From contig WACJ01000214.1 of assembly GCA_008973525.1 (NCBI GenBank), positions 124,001 to 188,000 on the forward strand: a stretch of 64,000 nt of DNA, given 5' to 3'. Source of the DNA: Stenopsyche tienmushanensis (Eukaryota > Arthropoda > Insecta > Trichoptera > Stenopsychidae). The notes below the pieces were generated by a model. That model worked only from the letters and a program-made list of their open reading frames with translations, ran no database searches and was not told where the DNA came from. Below, in pieces: positions 10,709 through 21,329 of this stretch; position 1 is the stretch's first letter; each line of letters starts with the position of its first letter. The position numbers and the translations under genes were made by a program.

Positions 10709-12157
10709 ATATTATAATGCCACGTTGAATTTTAAGGGTCTTTAGAGAATTTTTCAAAGCAGTTCTTGCTATGTTTCGGACCAAAATATACTGTTATGAT
10801 ATTAAAAATAAGAGTCAATTTTAAAGCCTTCAAACTTTTACGCGAATTATCAATTATCGCGTTAATAAACTTATAAATATAAGCAAATCGTATGTACCTA
10901 ATCATAAATATTATACAATCTCTTCTATTTGTTTTTTTAGTTTCTTCATCTGGTTTGCTTTATAAATACAACAATAATCATTAGTTTGTAATCGACCGAT
11001 GAAAGTAAAGGATCGTTGAATACATGTTGTAAGATGGATGAAATCAAATCTGTCCATATAAGACGTCTTTGTTCAGCTGTAAAGTCGAAAAAATGAATAA
11101 AAAATAGGACGAAATTCAAATGTAGGTTAAAGTCATTGCCTCATTGTTCAACCTGCAAAGCTAGGAGGATTACGCCACGAAAAATATTATCGGATATGTC
11201 ACAACATGAAGTCGTGAGTCCCAGAACGCTACTCTTGATAGATGAAAGTGCTTTAAATTTTGATACGTACAAGGTGTTCTTTTATAGTACGCCCTCAGAT
11301 ATCTGAAATGGCCGCCGGAGAGTGATGATACTTTTTCGCTCGTTATGTTACTAATAAATATTGTCGTCCAACGCAAACTCACAAACGTCAGCCCGGCTTA
11401 AAAAATCAGCCTTCCGATGGTTATATTGAATTGTAAATTTAAACTGTGCGGTGATCTTTATTGACTTTATGTTTGGCACACCTTTTCAAAGGCCGCCCAG
11501 CAGGAGGTGGGCCACACGCAACACAAAGACTGACAGCTCTTCGTATGCCATCCGACCATAAACCTGACACCGAATGCACCACTGGGAATCATTTACCTAT
11601 TTGGGCGAGCAATCTATCCTCCGATCTATGCTATTTATACGGACGTAATAATGTTGTAGCTCTTGAATCGCATAAATTCTTTCCTGCATTGTATGAAAAG
11701 ATAATTTCGTCAAACGCAGATCTTTGCCGCTAATATGGGCATGGAATAATATGCTGTCGTCGTTGAGAGCGCATTCGAGAGCCCATTAAATGAAGGACAC
11801 GTATGTCTTTTCAACAGGACAGTCGATATTGAATTTAAAGCAAGGATTAACCCTCGTGTTCGTCGATTTATAACAACGAGCATTCATGATTTGCCATTAA
11901 TTATTCTTAAGCTTCAACGTGAATAATTATCAATTTACTACAAAATTTCAAGAATACGTAATACAATGATACATCAAAAATATTAAGGGAAATTGTCAGC
12001 TAAAATATTGCGTTGTGTGTTGTGTAATATATAATAAAATAAGCTTGCTATTAGTATAATGGTTGCTTTAAGTAACGTATAGATATACACGGCGTAGATG
12101 TGGCGCGGCGCATGCGCGTTGCGTGTCTATAATGTATGCGATTGAGACGTATGGAGT
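10709..12157. other. AT-rich DNA with a GC-richer island at 11.15-11.75 kb
   Basis: The island contains a 90-residue plus frame (11461-11733) and a 70-residue minus frame (11170-11382), both unrecognised. It may be a conserved non-coding element. A short GC-rich palindromic patch (GCGCATGCGC) lies near 12108-12117. Confidence 0.4.
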
Positions 12158-12285
12158 ACAAAAAATTGTACCTCTCTTTCCGATCAACTGTCGGTTGGAG
12201 TTTCACTTTTCGTGACATTCGAGCTAATTTGCCCTATCACGCATATAGAAATTTCACTTCTAAATCCAGAATGATCTTAAAAAAT
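12158..12285. repeat. dispersed repeat shared with 34.5 kb
   Basis: The segment around GTTGGAGTTTCACTTTTCGT is repeated at 34468-34596. Similarity extends on both sides (CTCTCTTTC upstream; ATTTGCC, CACG and ATAGAA downstream) in the same orientation. It is an unclassified interspersed repeat; no ends are defined. Confidence 0.55.
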
Positions 12286-12492
12286 ATACACTTGGGTCTG
12301 TTTTTAAGCGATAGATACGTTTCACGTCGTATATAAAAAATCCGCATAAAAAAAGACTTGAACTACATAGAAAACTTAGGGATAGGTTCCGTTATTTTTA
12401 AAAACTGCATAACTTCAAATCAATGGCAATAATCGCATAAAAAAATCGCGATTTTTTTTTTACAGGGTTCATGATATGGAGACATCCAATTC
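12286..12492. other. AT-rich spacer
   Basis: Nothing is recognised here. Confidence 0.4.
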
Positions 12493-12678
12493 TTAAGTAA
12501 GAGGGGCAGGAGTTTCTTTCACTTCAATTTCGTCTTCTGTAACATCAAACCAATAATACCATTCAAGGGAGTCAAGCAATTCATCGACATAATTTTGAGA
12601 AAAAGTATCAAAGCCCTCTCCATCAAGTTGATCTGCCAAAGCAATCGTTCGACTGCTTATGAAAAATGTGATTTTTCG
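12493..12678 (-). pseudogene. pogo/Tigger-like transposase C-terminal relic
   Basis: A 61-residue minus-strand frame ends at a TAA (12493-12495). Its middle reads ALADQLDGEGFDTFSQNYVD and then ELLDSLEWYY, followed by an acidic VTEDEIEVKE. This matches the layout of the tail of pogo/Tigger-type DDE transposases, where a hydrophobic L-x-x-x-G-x-x-x-x-x-x-x-D-V-x-E-L-L-x-S segment precedes a Glu-rich helix. The upstream catalytic domain is not found, and a mariner pseudogene starts about 140 bases away. The coding-like composition is obvious against the AT-rich flanks. The family call comes from pattern recognition alone; a host protein tail is the alternative. Confidence 0.5.
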
Positions 12679-12818
12679 GGATGAATTGCGAATTTAAACA
12701 GAAGATCGTTGCGACAGCACTTACATGATTTGTAAAATACGATACATATCCCGAAAGTAAGTGTACTAAATTTTAATATATTTTTTTTGAAAAGTGTATA
12801 TGAAAAAAATACAAGATA

Positions 12819-13458
12819 TTGTTGAAATACGTTCAATGCATTTAGTGAGCCGTGACACAAGCTTCTGTATGCCCTCCTCGAAAAAATCTCCTGTCAGCTC
12901 CTTCCCCAACTTCAGAACCTCTTTCTGAACCTGCTCGTCGGTTGAACATTTAGCTCCACCCAAGCCAAGTTCCAAGTCAGGGTAATACGGAGGGTGGTTC
13001 AAAACACCCCAACCAAATATGTACAAGAACGCTTTGGTGGCTAAGGCTGTGTGAGGATGGGCGTTGTTGTGCAACAAGCACATTCCACTTGTCAGCATAC
13101 TGCTCCTTTTATTTGTAATGAGTTTTTCTTCCTTCTTTTGAGTTTTTTATGGTATCACAATATCGCTGTGCATTGATGGTCTCTCTTTGAAGCAGAAATT
13201 CGACCAAAATGATGCTTTTTCGGTCTTAAAGCACTGAGGCCATGATTTTTTTGCCCGAAATTGTGAATTTTTTGGCAGGTAGGAAATTGGTGTAAAACCA
13301 CTGTGACGACTGTCTTTTTGACTCGTATAATGAGCCACCCAATTTTTATCTTCAGTCACAATAGAGCTCAGAAAATCCTCACCTTTCAATTGAAGTCGCG
13401 CTAGAAACTCACGGGCGCTATTGACCCGCTCACACTTAGCGGAATTTCTTATCGACAT
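12819..13458 (-). pseudogene. mariner transposase pseudogene (C-terminal two thirds)
   Basis: On the minus strand two overlapping frames spell a mariner transposase broken by a frameshift near 13100-13150. The first (13147-13458) contains AREFLARLQLKGEDFLSSIV followed by TEDKNWVAHY, the region of the first catalytic aspartate. The second (up to 13098) contains CLLHNNAHPHTA, where the second aspartate of the usual H-D-N-A-R-P-H is Asn. It then reads FGWGVLNHPPYYPDL with the third aspartate kept, and DFFEEGIQKLVSRLTKCIE at the C-terminus. Residues after the third aspartate are deleted and the N-terminal DNA-binding part is missing. Frameshift, deletion and loss of a catalytic residue make it inactive. 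Confidence 0.85.
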
Positions 13459-14064
13459 CTTTCACGTAACTGGTAACTACAACGTGAATTTACGTACTAT
13501 CATGTTTCTACTATACTTGCTTTGTTAGAAGATCCCCCTCTACCACTCAGTATGACCAACCCTTAAAAACCAAAAAAACCATAGACCGTTATTGTACACA
13601 GTGCACTTACTTTCTGGATATGTCTTGTATATCAAGTATATTTTATTTTCATAATTATTGATAATAGGTTAGATTTGTTCTTTATATATTTTCTACACAC
13701 ATTTTTTTTACTCTCGGTATGGTTAGGGTTGGATGCATAAAAATTAGCTAGATATTAATATACTTATTTTTTTGTTGTTATTTTTTTTTTGTATTTCCAT
13801 GTGCTTTTATAGTGAAAGATGACGTAAATAAGTTAATAAAATAAAATATAAAATATTGAGGCATCCATGAATAGACCGATGATGCAGATTTAGCACCAAT
13901 GGTTCATTCGAGGGGTGGGCTTCTTGGTGGCGTTTTCGGTCCGATTTAATGTCATATTTAAATATATAATGAGGTTATTATAGGGAGGTATGTAAGGTCA
14001 CGTTTCCTGTGGCTTATGTGGATTATAGGTGTGTGGTAGGTAGCAGGTCTTGTGCGAACATAAA
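13459..14064. other. AT-rich spacer
   Basis: No gene is supported. Confidence 0.5.
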
Positions 14065-14232
14065 GAAAGCGACGACGGTGGCCGCTGATGAACTCGATAC
14101 CCTCAGCTCGCCAAGTAAACAATATACCCGAGGAGCTGCAGCCACCCAACCACGAGCTGACTGCTGAATACATCCTCCAGCATCTGGGAAGGCGAAACAA
14201 TGCAATGAATGGTGGCCTAGGTATCAAGACTC
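14065..14232 (+). other. GC-richer patch with an unrecognised open frame
   Basis: The plus frame reads PEELQPPNHELTAEYILQHL followed by GRRNNAMNGGLG and runs on to 14330. A CTAG-GTATCA near 14216-14225 could be a splice donor. Gly-Arg-Arg after a Leu is the arrangement used for C-terminal amidation and dibasic cleavage in peptide precursors, but no signal peptide or known peptide motif is visible, so this is only a curiosity. Overlapping minus frames (13958-14227) are also open, which weakens any single reading. Confidence 0.25.
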
Positions 14233-14577
14233 GATTGTGTGAGAGAAATTATGCATTCGTAAAAATACATGAAATGAGTTTTTTTCTATCCCTTTATCCT
14301 TCGATATATTCAAGCTCGGGAAACAGGTAATTTCAAAGAGCTACGTTGGGATAGGAACAACGCTCGCTGGTGAACCAAGAAAGATGCACGTTAAACTCAT
14401 AAACATATTAGCTTCGGTTCACATGAGAAGAAGTGCAATTAAAATCAGCAGATCCTCATGCATCAGTCAGTGAAAAATAATTAAGCTCTTAAAGATTCAA
14501 ATCTAATGTTTTACACTTATTTATTATTATTTAGAGAGATTAACAGAATCGAATTGGAGAAAATTTTATTTATATAA
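14233..14577. other. AT-rich spacer
   Basis: Nothing is recognised here. Confidence 0.4.
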
Positions 14578-14604
14578 ACACATCACTCAATAAGTTCGTA
14601 GGAT
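14578..14604 (+). repeat. solo terminal inverted repeat of the window's mariner MITE family
   Basis: ACACATCACTCAATAAGTTC plus GTAGGAT is the same terminus seen at 21.9, 52.4, 59.7 and 60.1 kb. No matching right end is found nearby, so this is a truncated copy. Confidence 0.75.
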
Positions 14605-16040
14605 GTTAAAATATCATAGTTTTGAACGATTATAAATTTAAGTAACGTAAAATAGTGCATAAACATGAATGCATTTGCTGTTATAAATGTATCTATTGTT
14701 ATTGAAAATTAATTTTTACTGACAGCAAAGTATATTTTATAATGTCGTTAAAGAATTTTTTTGACCTAATTATCTTATTTCTTAGCGGTATTTATTGGGT
14801 TAAAATGAAAGCTTCTTAAATTATGATATGGAGCTAAGTATGCTAAATCATAATTGGACTGCTTAAACTGCTAGATGACATATTTGATAGTAAATCTTAT
14901 CTTACAAGCTTAATATTGCAATGCATTGAAAGTTGTATTACTTTGATCAAGTTCTCGTGCACAGCTTTAGCCACATCTACCGAAGCCTTAGCCATCTTGT
15001 ATCTAAAGTAGACGATGTTTATTTAACAATAATTAACGTAAACTACTTGTAGACAAAAATGTAGGTTTATAGATTTTTATTTAATGTCGGTATGGATAAT
15101 TATTCAGGTTACGAAATTTTTTATTAATGCTCGCCATGTTGAAAGCTTGATAAACTAGAATATTCCTGATTTACATTTTACAAACACTACCTGAAACAAA
15201 AATTAGCTTTGTAGAAATGGGTGCAATACTTCAGTAGCAGCATCTCGTAGTATGTCAATGAAAAGCAAAATGAATTGAATCCAAGACTATGTTTATAAGT
15301 GAAATGTTAATCTGTGGGTCATCTTTGGGAAAATGTATGATGTATCTTTTTAGTATTAAAAATGTGTTTATATATATTAATATAATAAATTATTGTTGCA
15401 TTTAGGTATTAGTTTGTCGGATTTAATTAAAATATTCAGGAATTGTTGCATTACGATGATGATCGGATGCTTCAGTCAGGTCAGTAACCGTCGGTTAAGA
15501 GCCCCTGTATAACGTGGGTGTTAATGATACTAATACCACAATAAAGCGATTCTGCAGGTTGTAAAAAGGAAGCTACAAAAAATTCCAGATGTGGTCAATG
15601 TCAACAAACATTTTTGATGCAAACACTTCGCCAAGGTGACTGTGAATATTTCGAAATACATCCATCGAGGCGCAATGGTCGAGATTCTCTCGCAGATGAA
15701 TAATTTATGCCGGTTTCTTTTGGAGCAGTCCAATCATAACTCGGCGGAGTTATGGTATTCAATTCCAATCGATGATTTCCAATAATTTCTCAGGCGTAGG
15801 CAATAAACAGTGCATGTCAGGGCGTAACATCTAAAGGGCCACAGGTAGCCAGTCAGAGATTTCCATACATTAGCATCGGCTGATCAGAGCCTTTGATATG
15901 GCCCATGCTGCACATACGAAGGTTGATGGCTCTGCCATAGCCCATAGACAGCACATAGGCGCCCCCAATAAATATTGACACAAATATGTCGCTCTTTGAT
16001 GAATTTAATATCCACTTTAATTTTTAATATAATTTTGCAT
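14605..16040. other. AT-rich stretch with a hAT tail scrap
   Basis: AACAAAAATTAGCTTTGTAG near 15196 repeats the 3' tail that follows the hAT transposase stop at 200, so 15183-15222 is probably a relic of that element. Short frames at 15530-15733 and 15884-16093 are unrecognised. Confidence 0.45.
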
Positions 16041-16044
16041 TGGT

Positions 16045-16140
16045 ATGATGGGTTAGATCCAGGAATTTCGATCTTAGACTGATTCAAATTCAAATTTTTG
16101 AAAAAATGTTTATCGTATCATCAAATTTGGGAGATTACAA
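16045..16140 (+). repeat. possible decayed SINE copy
   Basis: GGGTTAGATCCAGG resembles the SINE B-box region at 60571, and AAATTTGGGAGAT further on matches the body of the reverse copy near 60843-60855. Spacing is roughly preserved but most positions have diverged. Confidence 0.3.
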
Positions 16141-16810
16141 GTATTCACATTCTCAATCAATTGTCTCAATTTAAATTTATTCTGATATTTTGGATTGGAT
16201 CCTCACATTATGAAATATCATTTTCCTGGAAAAGTTCTCTTTAAAGATAACTTACATCCTATATGGGACATAGAGAAGCTTTTTAATTGCATTGAAGGTA
16301 TAAATACTAAAAAAACAAGCTTCGAGCTACCCTTTTTCAGAGCATAAAACACACAGCATTATTCAAATGTTCCGGCCCGCGGGGGTGGTTGCTCCTGACA
16401 AATGATGCATGTACTTATTAATGCGGCAGGATATGTTAGGACTTCGCCTCGCTTCGAAATTGATACTGCGTTTATTTTGCATCTAACGAGGTCATAAATA
16501 TATTTATTTCATTGTTAAATTTTATTAGATCTCTATATCGGATCATTAGATCGCCGACGTAATTAAAATAAATCGTTTTTCGCATGAAGATCGAAAATGC
16601 ACCGTGCATGCAATCGTTGATCTTTATTTACTTCAGTATTTAATGCAAGATTAAATTTACAGTACAGAAACGATTGATGGTTTGAAATATTTTTTTCGTC
16701 ATTTAGGGTAGTTTTTTTTTTGCAATTCTTTCAAAATGTACTACATTGCATATCGTCATTCCATCGATGATTTTTTCCGATCGAAATATTGTTTTCATAA
16801 CTCTCGTTGT
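16141..16810. other. AT-rich DNA upstream of a mariner pseudogene
   Basis: The stretch 16670-16740 resembles the interior of the mariner MITE at 21.9 kb (TTAGGGTAGTTTTTTTTT versus TTTGGGGTTGTTTTTCG), so it may be mariner 5' flank. No other feature is seen. Confidence 0.4.
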
Positions 16811-17346
16811 TCAGGACGTCCTGTTAGTTTTGATAACGACGTTCTAATAAATTTTGTGGAATCAGAGCCACAATTAACAGTGGATCAGATCGCAGAAATG
16901 ATGGATTAATCTCATGGAACAGTCTTTCGTCATTTAAAGGAGATTAGGAAAGTATCCAAGCTTGGCAAGTGGGTACCGCATGAGCTTTCCGAATTCAATT
17001 GCCACCAACGAATAAACATCTGCAATTCTCTTTTATCGCGTTTCAAAAGAGAGCCATTTTTAGTCCGTTTGGTAACTGGATACGAAAAATGGATTATTCA
17101 TCATAGTGTCACAAGAAAAAGACAGTGGACAGATAAAAATAAGCAGCCAATTCCAATAGCAAAGGTTAAATTCTAAGCAAGATCTACAAAATCGACTTTC
17201 AGGTTTTTTTTCCCCATCAAAATCAGTGTTTTTCTACAGTAATGGAGTCAAAAAGCTACCTGTAAGATGGCGATAAATTGAACATATTAAATTGTGTTTT
17301 ATTTAAACTATTTAAAAAATGCGCACGAACTTTTGGACTGACCTGA
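16811..17346 (+). pseudogene. mariner transposase pseudogene, cecropia-like, internally deleted
   Basis: The plus frame starts SGRPVSFDNDVL and contains SHGTVFRHLKEI, then KLGKWVPHELSE and ICNSLLSRFKREPFLVRLVT. These are the inter-helix, WVPHEL linker and pre-catalytic parts of a cecropia-type mariner transposase. A stop interrupts before SHGT (about 16906). The first catalytic aspartate of the T-G-D-E-K-W motif is a Tyr codon (17081-17083). After QWTDKNKQPIP the frame ends, and the catalytic middle is deleted. The C-terminal block NGVKKLPVRWR reappears around 17240-17270. The right terminus, ending at 17346 before TA, reads GAACTTTTGGACTGACCTGA, a good mariner inverted-repeat end. No left terminus is found, and the first 60 or so residues are missing. 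Confidence 0.85.
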
Positions 17347-17611
17347 TAACATGCAAGAAGAAAGGTATCGATATCGATTTTTCTAGGAATACTAAGCTAT
17401 GGAGGTTCTCTGCATACAATTATAATTTATTACCAACGTAAATTTATTTAATGTTGATTTCGTCAATTGTAACCATCGGCATAATTACAAAATGCACATA
17501 ACTGAATCCCATTAAATTATAAATCATCACGTTTTTCAAATGTAACGACTAATAAAATTTATTTCACCTCCTTGATTTCTCCTCAGGTTGTAGTTCCGCA
17601 GTCATAAAGCC
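17347..17611. other. AT-rich DNA containing a possible polyadenylation signal
   Basis: Between the mariner and the open frame on the minus strand lies AATAAA (about 17558-17564 read on the minus strand), roughly 50 bases after that frame's stop codon. Confidence 0.4.
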
Positions 17612-17839
17612 TTATTGCTGTTTGAAAATATCCCTCACATTCTCAAATCTTATCGTTGAAATATTGCCTTTAATCCATGACAAATAATCGATGGCAAATT
17701 TTGGACGAGCGAACAAATAAGGAGGGAAAGCATGTTGCGGATCTTGCAGCATTTCAATGGAAGCGGCTCCGTAGACGTTATATAATGATATGAAGCCTTC
17801 AACGCAACCTTCACTGCCTTGTAAGGAACGAGAATATTG
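17612..17839 (-). CDS. terminal-exon-like open frame of an unidentified protein
   Basis: A 75-residue frame on the minus strand runs from a stop at 17840-17842 to TAA at 17612-17614, with clearly protein-like composition. It reads GSEGCVEGFISLYNVYGAAS, then PPYLFARPKFAIDYLSWIKG and a C-terminus NVRDIFKQQ. AATAAA lies about 50 bases beyond the stop, so this looks like the last coding exon of a gene or of a retrocopy. The tail (a Pro-rich turn, then x-F-A-R-x-x-x-x-x-x-Y-L-x-W-I-K) resembles the C-terminal helix of trypsin-like serine peptidases, but no Gly-Asp-Ser-Gly motif is visible upstream, so that assignment is weak. A candidate acceptor (TTCCTTACAAG) lies at the 5' side. A real exon, a retro-pseudogene or a fragment from a transposon are all open. 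Confidence 0.45.
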   Translation of the reverse strand, partial: QYSRSLQGSEGCVEGFISLYNVYGAASIEMLQDPQHAFPPYLFARPKFAIDYLSWIKGNISTIRFENVRDIFKQQ

Positions 17840-18169
17840 TCAAATGGACGACAGGATACCGCCGAGAAACAGGACCTGTCACCTCGAGCCCGAAATCGGA
17901 CGTCATCCTCGCCGTTTTAATGGACATTGACTACTAAATGAAAGAATGCAAATTGCTTATATCTGTAACGCAGCACCTGTTCACCGTTATTTACTTTCTT
18001 CGCGAAAAATATTTTACGGTCGTCTTGCAATATTGCAAGATATCTGTGTCTGAATAAATCGGAAAATACTTAAGTCAATGTGTTTAGTCGATGAATACAA
18101 AATGTTCATATACACAATTTGAATGTAAAATTTACACATAAATTGGTATAACTTCACTTCCAATATTAT
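17840..18169. other. intervening DNA, GC-richer at its left
   Basis: A GC-richer stretch at 17850-17940 has a 38-residue minus frame and a GAG-GTGACA donor-like site at about 17887. It could belong to the same transcript as the 17.6 kb frame through a short intron, but the reading frames do not join convincingly. Confidence 0.3.
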
Positions 18170-19001
18170 TTTGAATTATACTTGAACCAGATATTTTCGT
18201 GGTATTATTTACAGAAACTATTGTAAGAAGATTTGTTTTGACCAAGAAATGTTTGTTTGTTTGAAAAGTTGTCAAGGGTTAAGTAAGTTAAGGATTGGGA
18301 TAGGGTCCGCCAAAAAAAAAAACGCGTAAACACAAACAATACGCTTGAAATCGATTCATTTGGGTTATCGATCTATAGAATGGTACAATGTACGCAAGAC
18401 ACTCTCTCTGTCTCTATCTCTCCCCAAATTCAACTTACAAGAATACTCTTTCTGAATCACTGGAATTTGATCGCAAATATGCGACTGTACTCTTCAAAAA
18501 ATGAAGCTTACGCTAAGTATAAAAAATCACTTGAATTTAATATTTTAAAAATAATTGAGCCGCTACAAAATTTAATTGAAATTGTTATATATTGTTTTTT
18601 GTAGGATATTGTGACTGGACAAAATCTCAATAAATTTGATTGACTGACAAAACTATATGGTTGGTTTTATTATTAAATCATTTTTATATCGATATTAGTT
18701 CTGCCAATATAATGCCATATGATATTATGCAAATAATTTGTTTGCTTAATTTTTTTTTGCTTTTTTTGTAAATATATACAAGGTGCAGCAGATAAATTTC
18801 CTTATTTAAAATTCGCGCCCTGAAGCGATATTTTTTTAAAAAATATTAAAATGGCGCTTATTCAGAAGAATAAAACCTAACGTTTCTTATTATGTAGGTT
18901 TAATTATGATCATGCCGTAGTCTTAAAATATCGTTCCTTAACATTTAAAAAAAATTTGCTCAAGAAAGGCTCCGTAGACTACGTAAGTTTAAGAGCCGCT
19001 G
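18170..19001 (+). mobile_element. hAT element, non-autonomous, split by a nested insert
   Basis: The left part (18170-18322) contains TTTGACCAAGAAATGTTTGT and GGGATAGGGTCCGCC. The right part (18945-19001) runs CTCAAGAAAGGCTCCGTAGA to AAGAGCCGCTG. The same left and right parts are contiguous at 21.3-21.6 kb and occur in reverse at 60.35-60.53 kb, where the end is GGGGTCCGCGGAC...AAGAACCGCTA. A terminal A-A-C-C-G-C-T-R preceded by a GTCCGCGGAC box is typical of hAT ends. About 620 bases (18323-18944) interrupt it. No transposase is present. Confidence 0.65.
18323..18944 (+). mobile_element. nested composite: piggyBac-like piece plus Tc1/mariner-type end
   Basis: This segment is a near copy of 6035-6608. 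Both begin CGCGTAAACACAAACAATAC and end CTTAACAT. It keeps about 50 bases that are missing at 6.2 kb, which lengthens an unrecognised frame (18380-18604) by residues EAYAKYKKSLEFN and beyond. The junction to a Tc1/mariner-type end (TA then CAAGGTGCAGCAG at 18779) is identical in both copies, so the composite formed once and was then copied. Here it starts well inside the piggyBac part, lacking the TTAA end, and is bordered by A runs (18312-18322 and 18946-18954). It sits inside the hAT element at a point that is uninterrupted at 21.5 kb. Confidence 0.65.
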
Positions 19002-21329
19002 ATTTAGACAATAGTGTGTTTCAATAACATATTTTTATTTAAAAAATATATTTTATATTATGTGGTATCTTTGAAAGCATTCTCCAAGTTGCAGTCCTAG
19101 TTTTCGACTACACTTCTTTCGGTGACTTTCTTTTTGCTATTTTGTAGTATTATTTTGTAATATCTTAACAAGCGAGAATGCTTAATTACAGTTAAACGTA
19201 ATTTGTAAAGCTTTAATAGCATTCAGAGAAGTTATAAACTGATATATTAATGAATAGAGTTAAGATTCGCAGAGAGTAGACAAACGACTGCAAAGGATAC
19301 CCATAATCGAAATAGGTCTTTTTACGAGCATTTTACTTATCGAAATAAACAATTTAAATGATATTTTAATCTATAAAGTATGAACTGGTTTTTATGCTAG
19401 GAATCTTAAAAAATATTAAAAAGGTAAATTTTTGGCATCTTGTTGAACATTTTTTGTGATATTTGGTGTTTTTTCACAACTACTTTTACATGAAAAAAAT
19501 AAACGCTTTGGTCAATCAGAATTATTCTAGTTTCCAAAGTGTCTACATATGTACTAAATAAGTCAATCTAATTTCAAACAAATTCATTCAATACATTTTG
19601 AGATGTCGTGGCAACCGATTTGCAAAATGCAGTTTTGAGAAAAACGCATGTAAAGATTACTAATTCGTTTATCACCAAGAAAATATTGTTCGAAAAACGG
19701 TTTTTTGAGAATTTTCATTGTATATCGGCCATCGTTCTAATCAGCTTTAACATTTGTATCAGTAGTTCATTTTTACATCAATATTTTATTACATTTACAT
19801 ATCTATAAATTATATTAATAAGTCGGTAGACGATCGATAACAAAATATTTATCTACTTGCAGAACTATATAAAGCAAGAGTATCGCACACAAATAATAGC
19901 AATGATATAACCTCCATCAATCATGTCATTTCCATTATGTAAGTCCATTGTTCAAGAAATGACATTAAAGATGAGATATTTCGTGACATAATGGAGATGA
20001 AAACATGTTTTGGTGAGATTTTACCGTAATAACAGTCAATCAAATAAATCTGTTAGGACAACGTTTCACAACATTGTCGATCTTTCAGTGAAGGCTTCAC
20101 ATTCGATGAGGCGGACAAGTCTGTTAAATATTTAACGACTTTTTAATTTGTAACCCCGGAATATATTTAGGCAGTAATTGGTTGAATTTATATAATTCAC
20201 GTCGCCTTTTTATGGGGCCATAAAAGTAGATATATGCTGGTCGAAATGGTTTTCGTGGGGAATTTCGTTTAAACTATTTCGGTTGCCGTGGTGAGATGCC
20301 TCCATTGGGTTGAATAATAATTTAGTTTACTTAATGGTGAACATCGCATTCCAAATATTAATACGCGGACATAATAAAAGAGATCCGATGAGATATATAT
20401 TGTTTAATTCGTGCTCGGTTTTATGTCTTCTCGTGGTAAAATATCGATTGCGTAATGTGAGACACGACGACCGGAGAAGGCATCTATCATCGTTTGGGTC
20501 GTAGGAAAAGCACTAGATATTTTGCATACGAAATCGGAAAGATCTTTATGGTCGATTACAAGATTTATAATTCAATTTGAAGCAATTCGCGCTCGAAGAG
20601 AGCTGTTAAATAAATTATGGGATTGCATAAAAAAATGGACAGTAAGGAGTTTAAGCATTTGTGGAATTATTAATTTGAATTTATTTCTTGACAACTTCGC
20701 TCTGTTTGATTTTCTTAAAACATAGCTGCAATCTTAAGTTTGGGTCCATATATCACGTATCTTGTATTTCGATGTTCAATTTTGACATTTTGTATGGACT
20801 GAAACATTTGACGATGGATTAATTTAACAGTAACGAATTCTCACCGTGTCCTACGACTTTTGAAACTCTAATGAATTTGAAATGGGGAATTAAATTTACG
20901 ATGAATACTAAATTTCTTGATCATTTTAATTTTATGTAAATCAACATAATAAAATCAGAAGACTGGAGTAATACTGGAGGCTTGACCTCCATTAGTATTA
21001 ATGGACATATAATGGAAAGCGTCTGGAAGTTAAGGTACTAAGGACTCAAGTTTATATAAAGAAATTCAATAAGTTCAAAAATAATCTTTTGAAATCAATA
21101 CACTTGGCAATCAATCAATATTTTAGATTGCTAAAAATATATACAAATTATTTACTTTTGGCGCGATCTGAGATTAAAATGTATGATATATTGAATCCAG
21201 TGGCTTACAGAGGGTGAAATATAGACCATGGTTGATTCCGACAATTGGAAGTTCTGGATCAAATCTCTGACACTGAGTCAATAAGATTGAATTGGAAAGA
21301 TATGAACGCGTACGACGAAAGTCAATCAT
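19002..21329. other. AT-rich stretch, no gene recognised
   Basis: Three frames of 64-67 residues (19608, 20310, 20522) are unrecognised. A palindromic pair of TTTTATGG motifs at 20208-20225 is listed separately. The segment 20440-20500 is somewhat GC-richer. Confidence 0.5.
20208..20225. promoter_or_regulatory. inverted pair of TTTTATGG motifs
   Basis: TTTTATGG, two bases, then CCATAAAA form a perfect inverted pair. TTTATGG is the core bound by Caudal and Abdominal-B-type homeodomains in insects. Occupancy or function is purely inferred; chance occurrence in AT-rich DNA is not excluded. Confidence 0.25.

Noticed and set aside
11845..11875. TTAACCCTCGTGTTCG as a further piggyBac-type end
   Set aside because: No matching partner end or second copy was found in the window.
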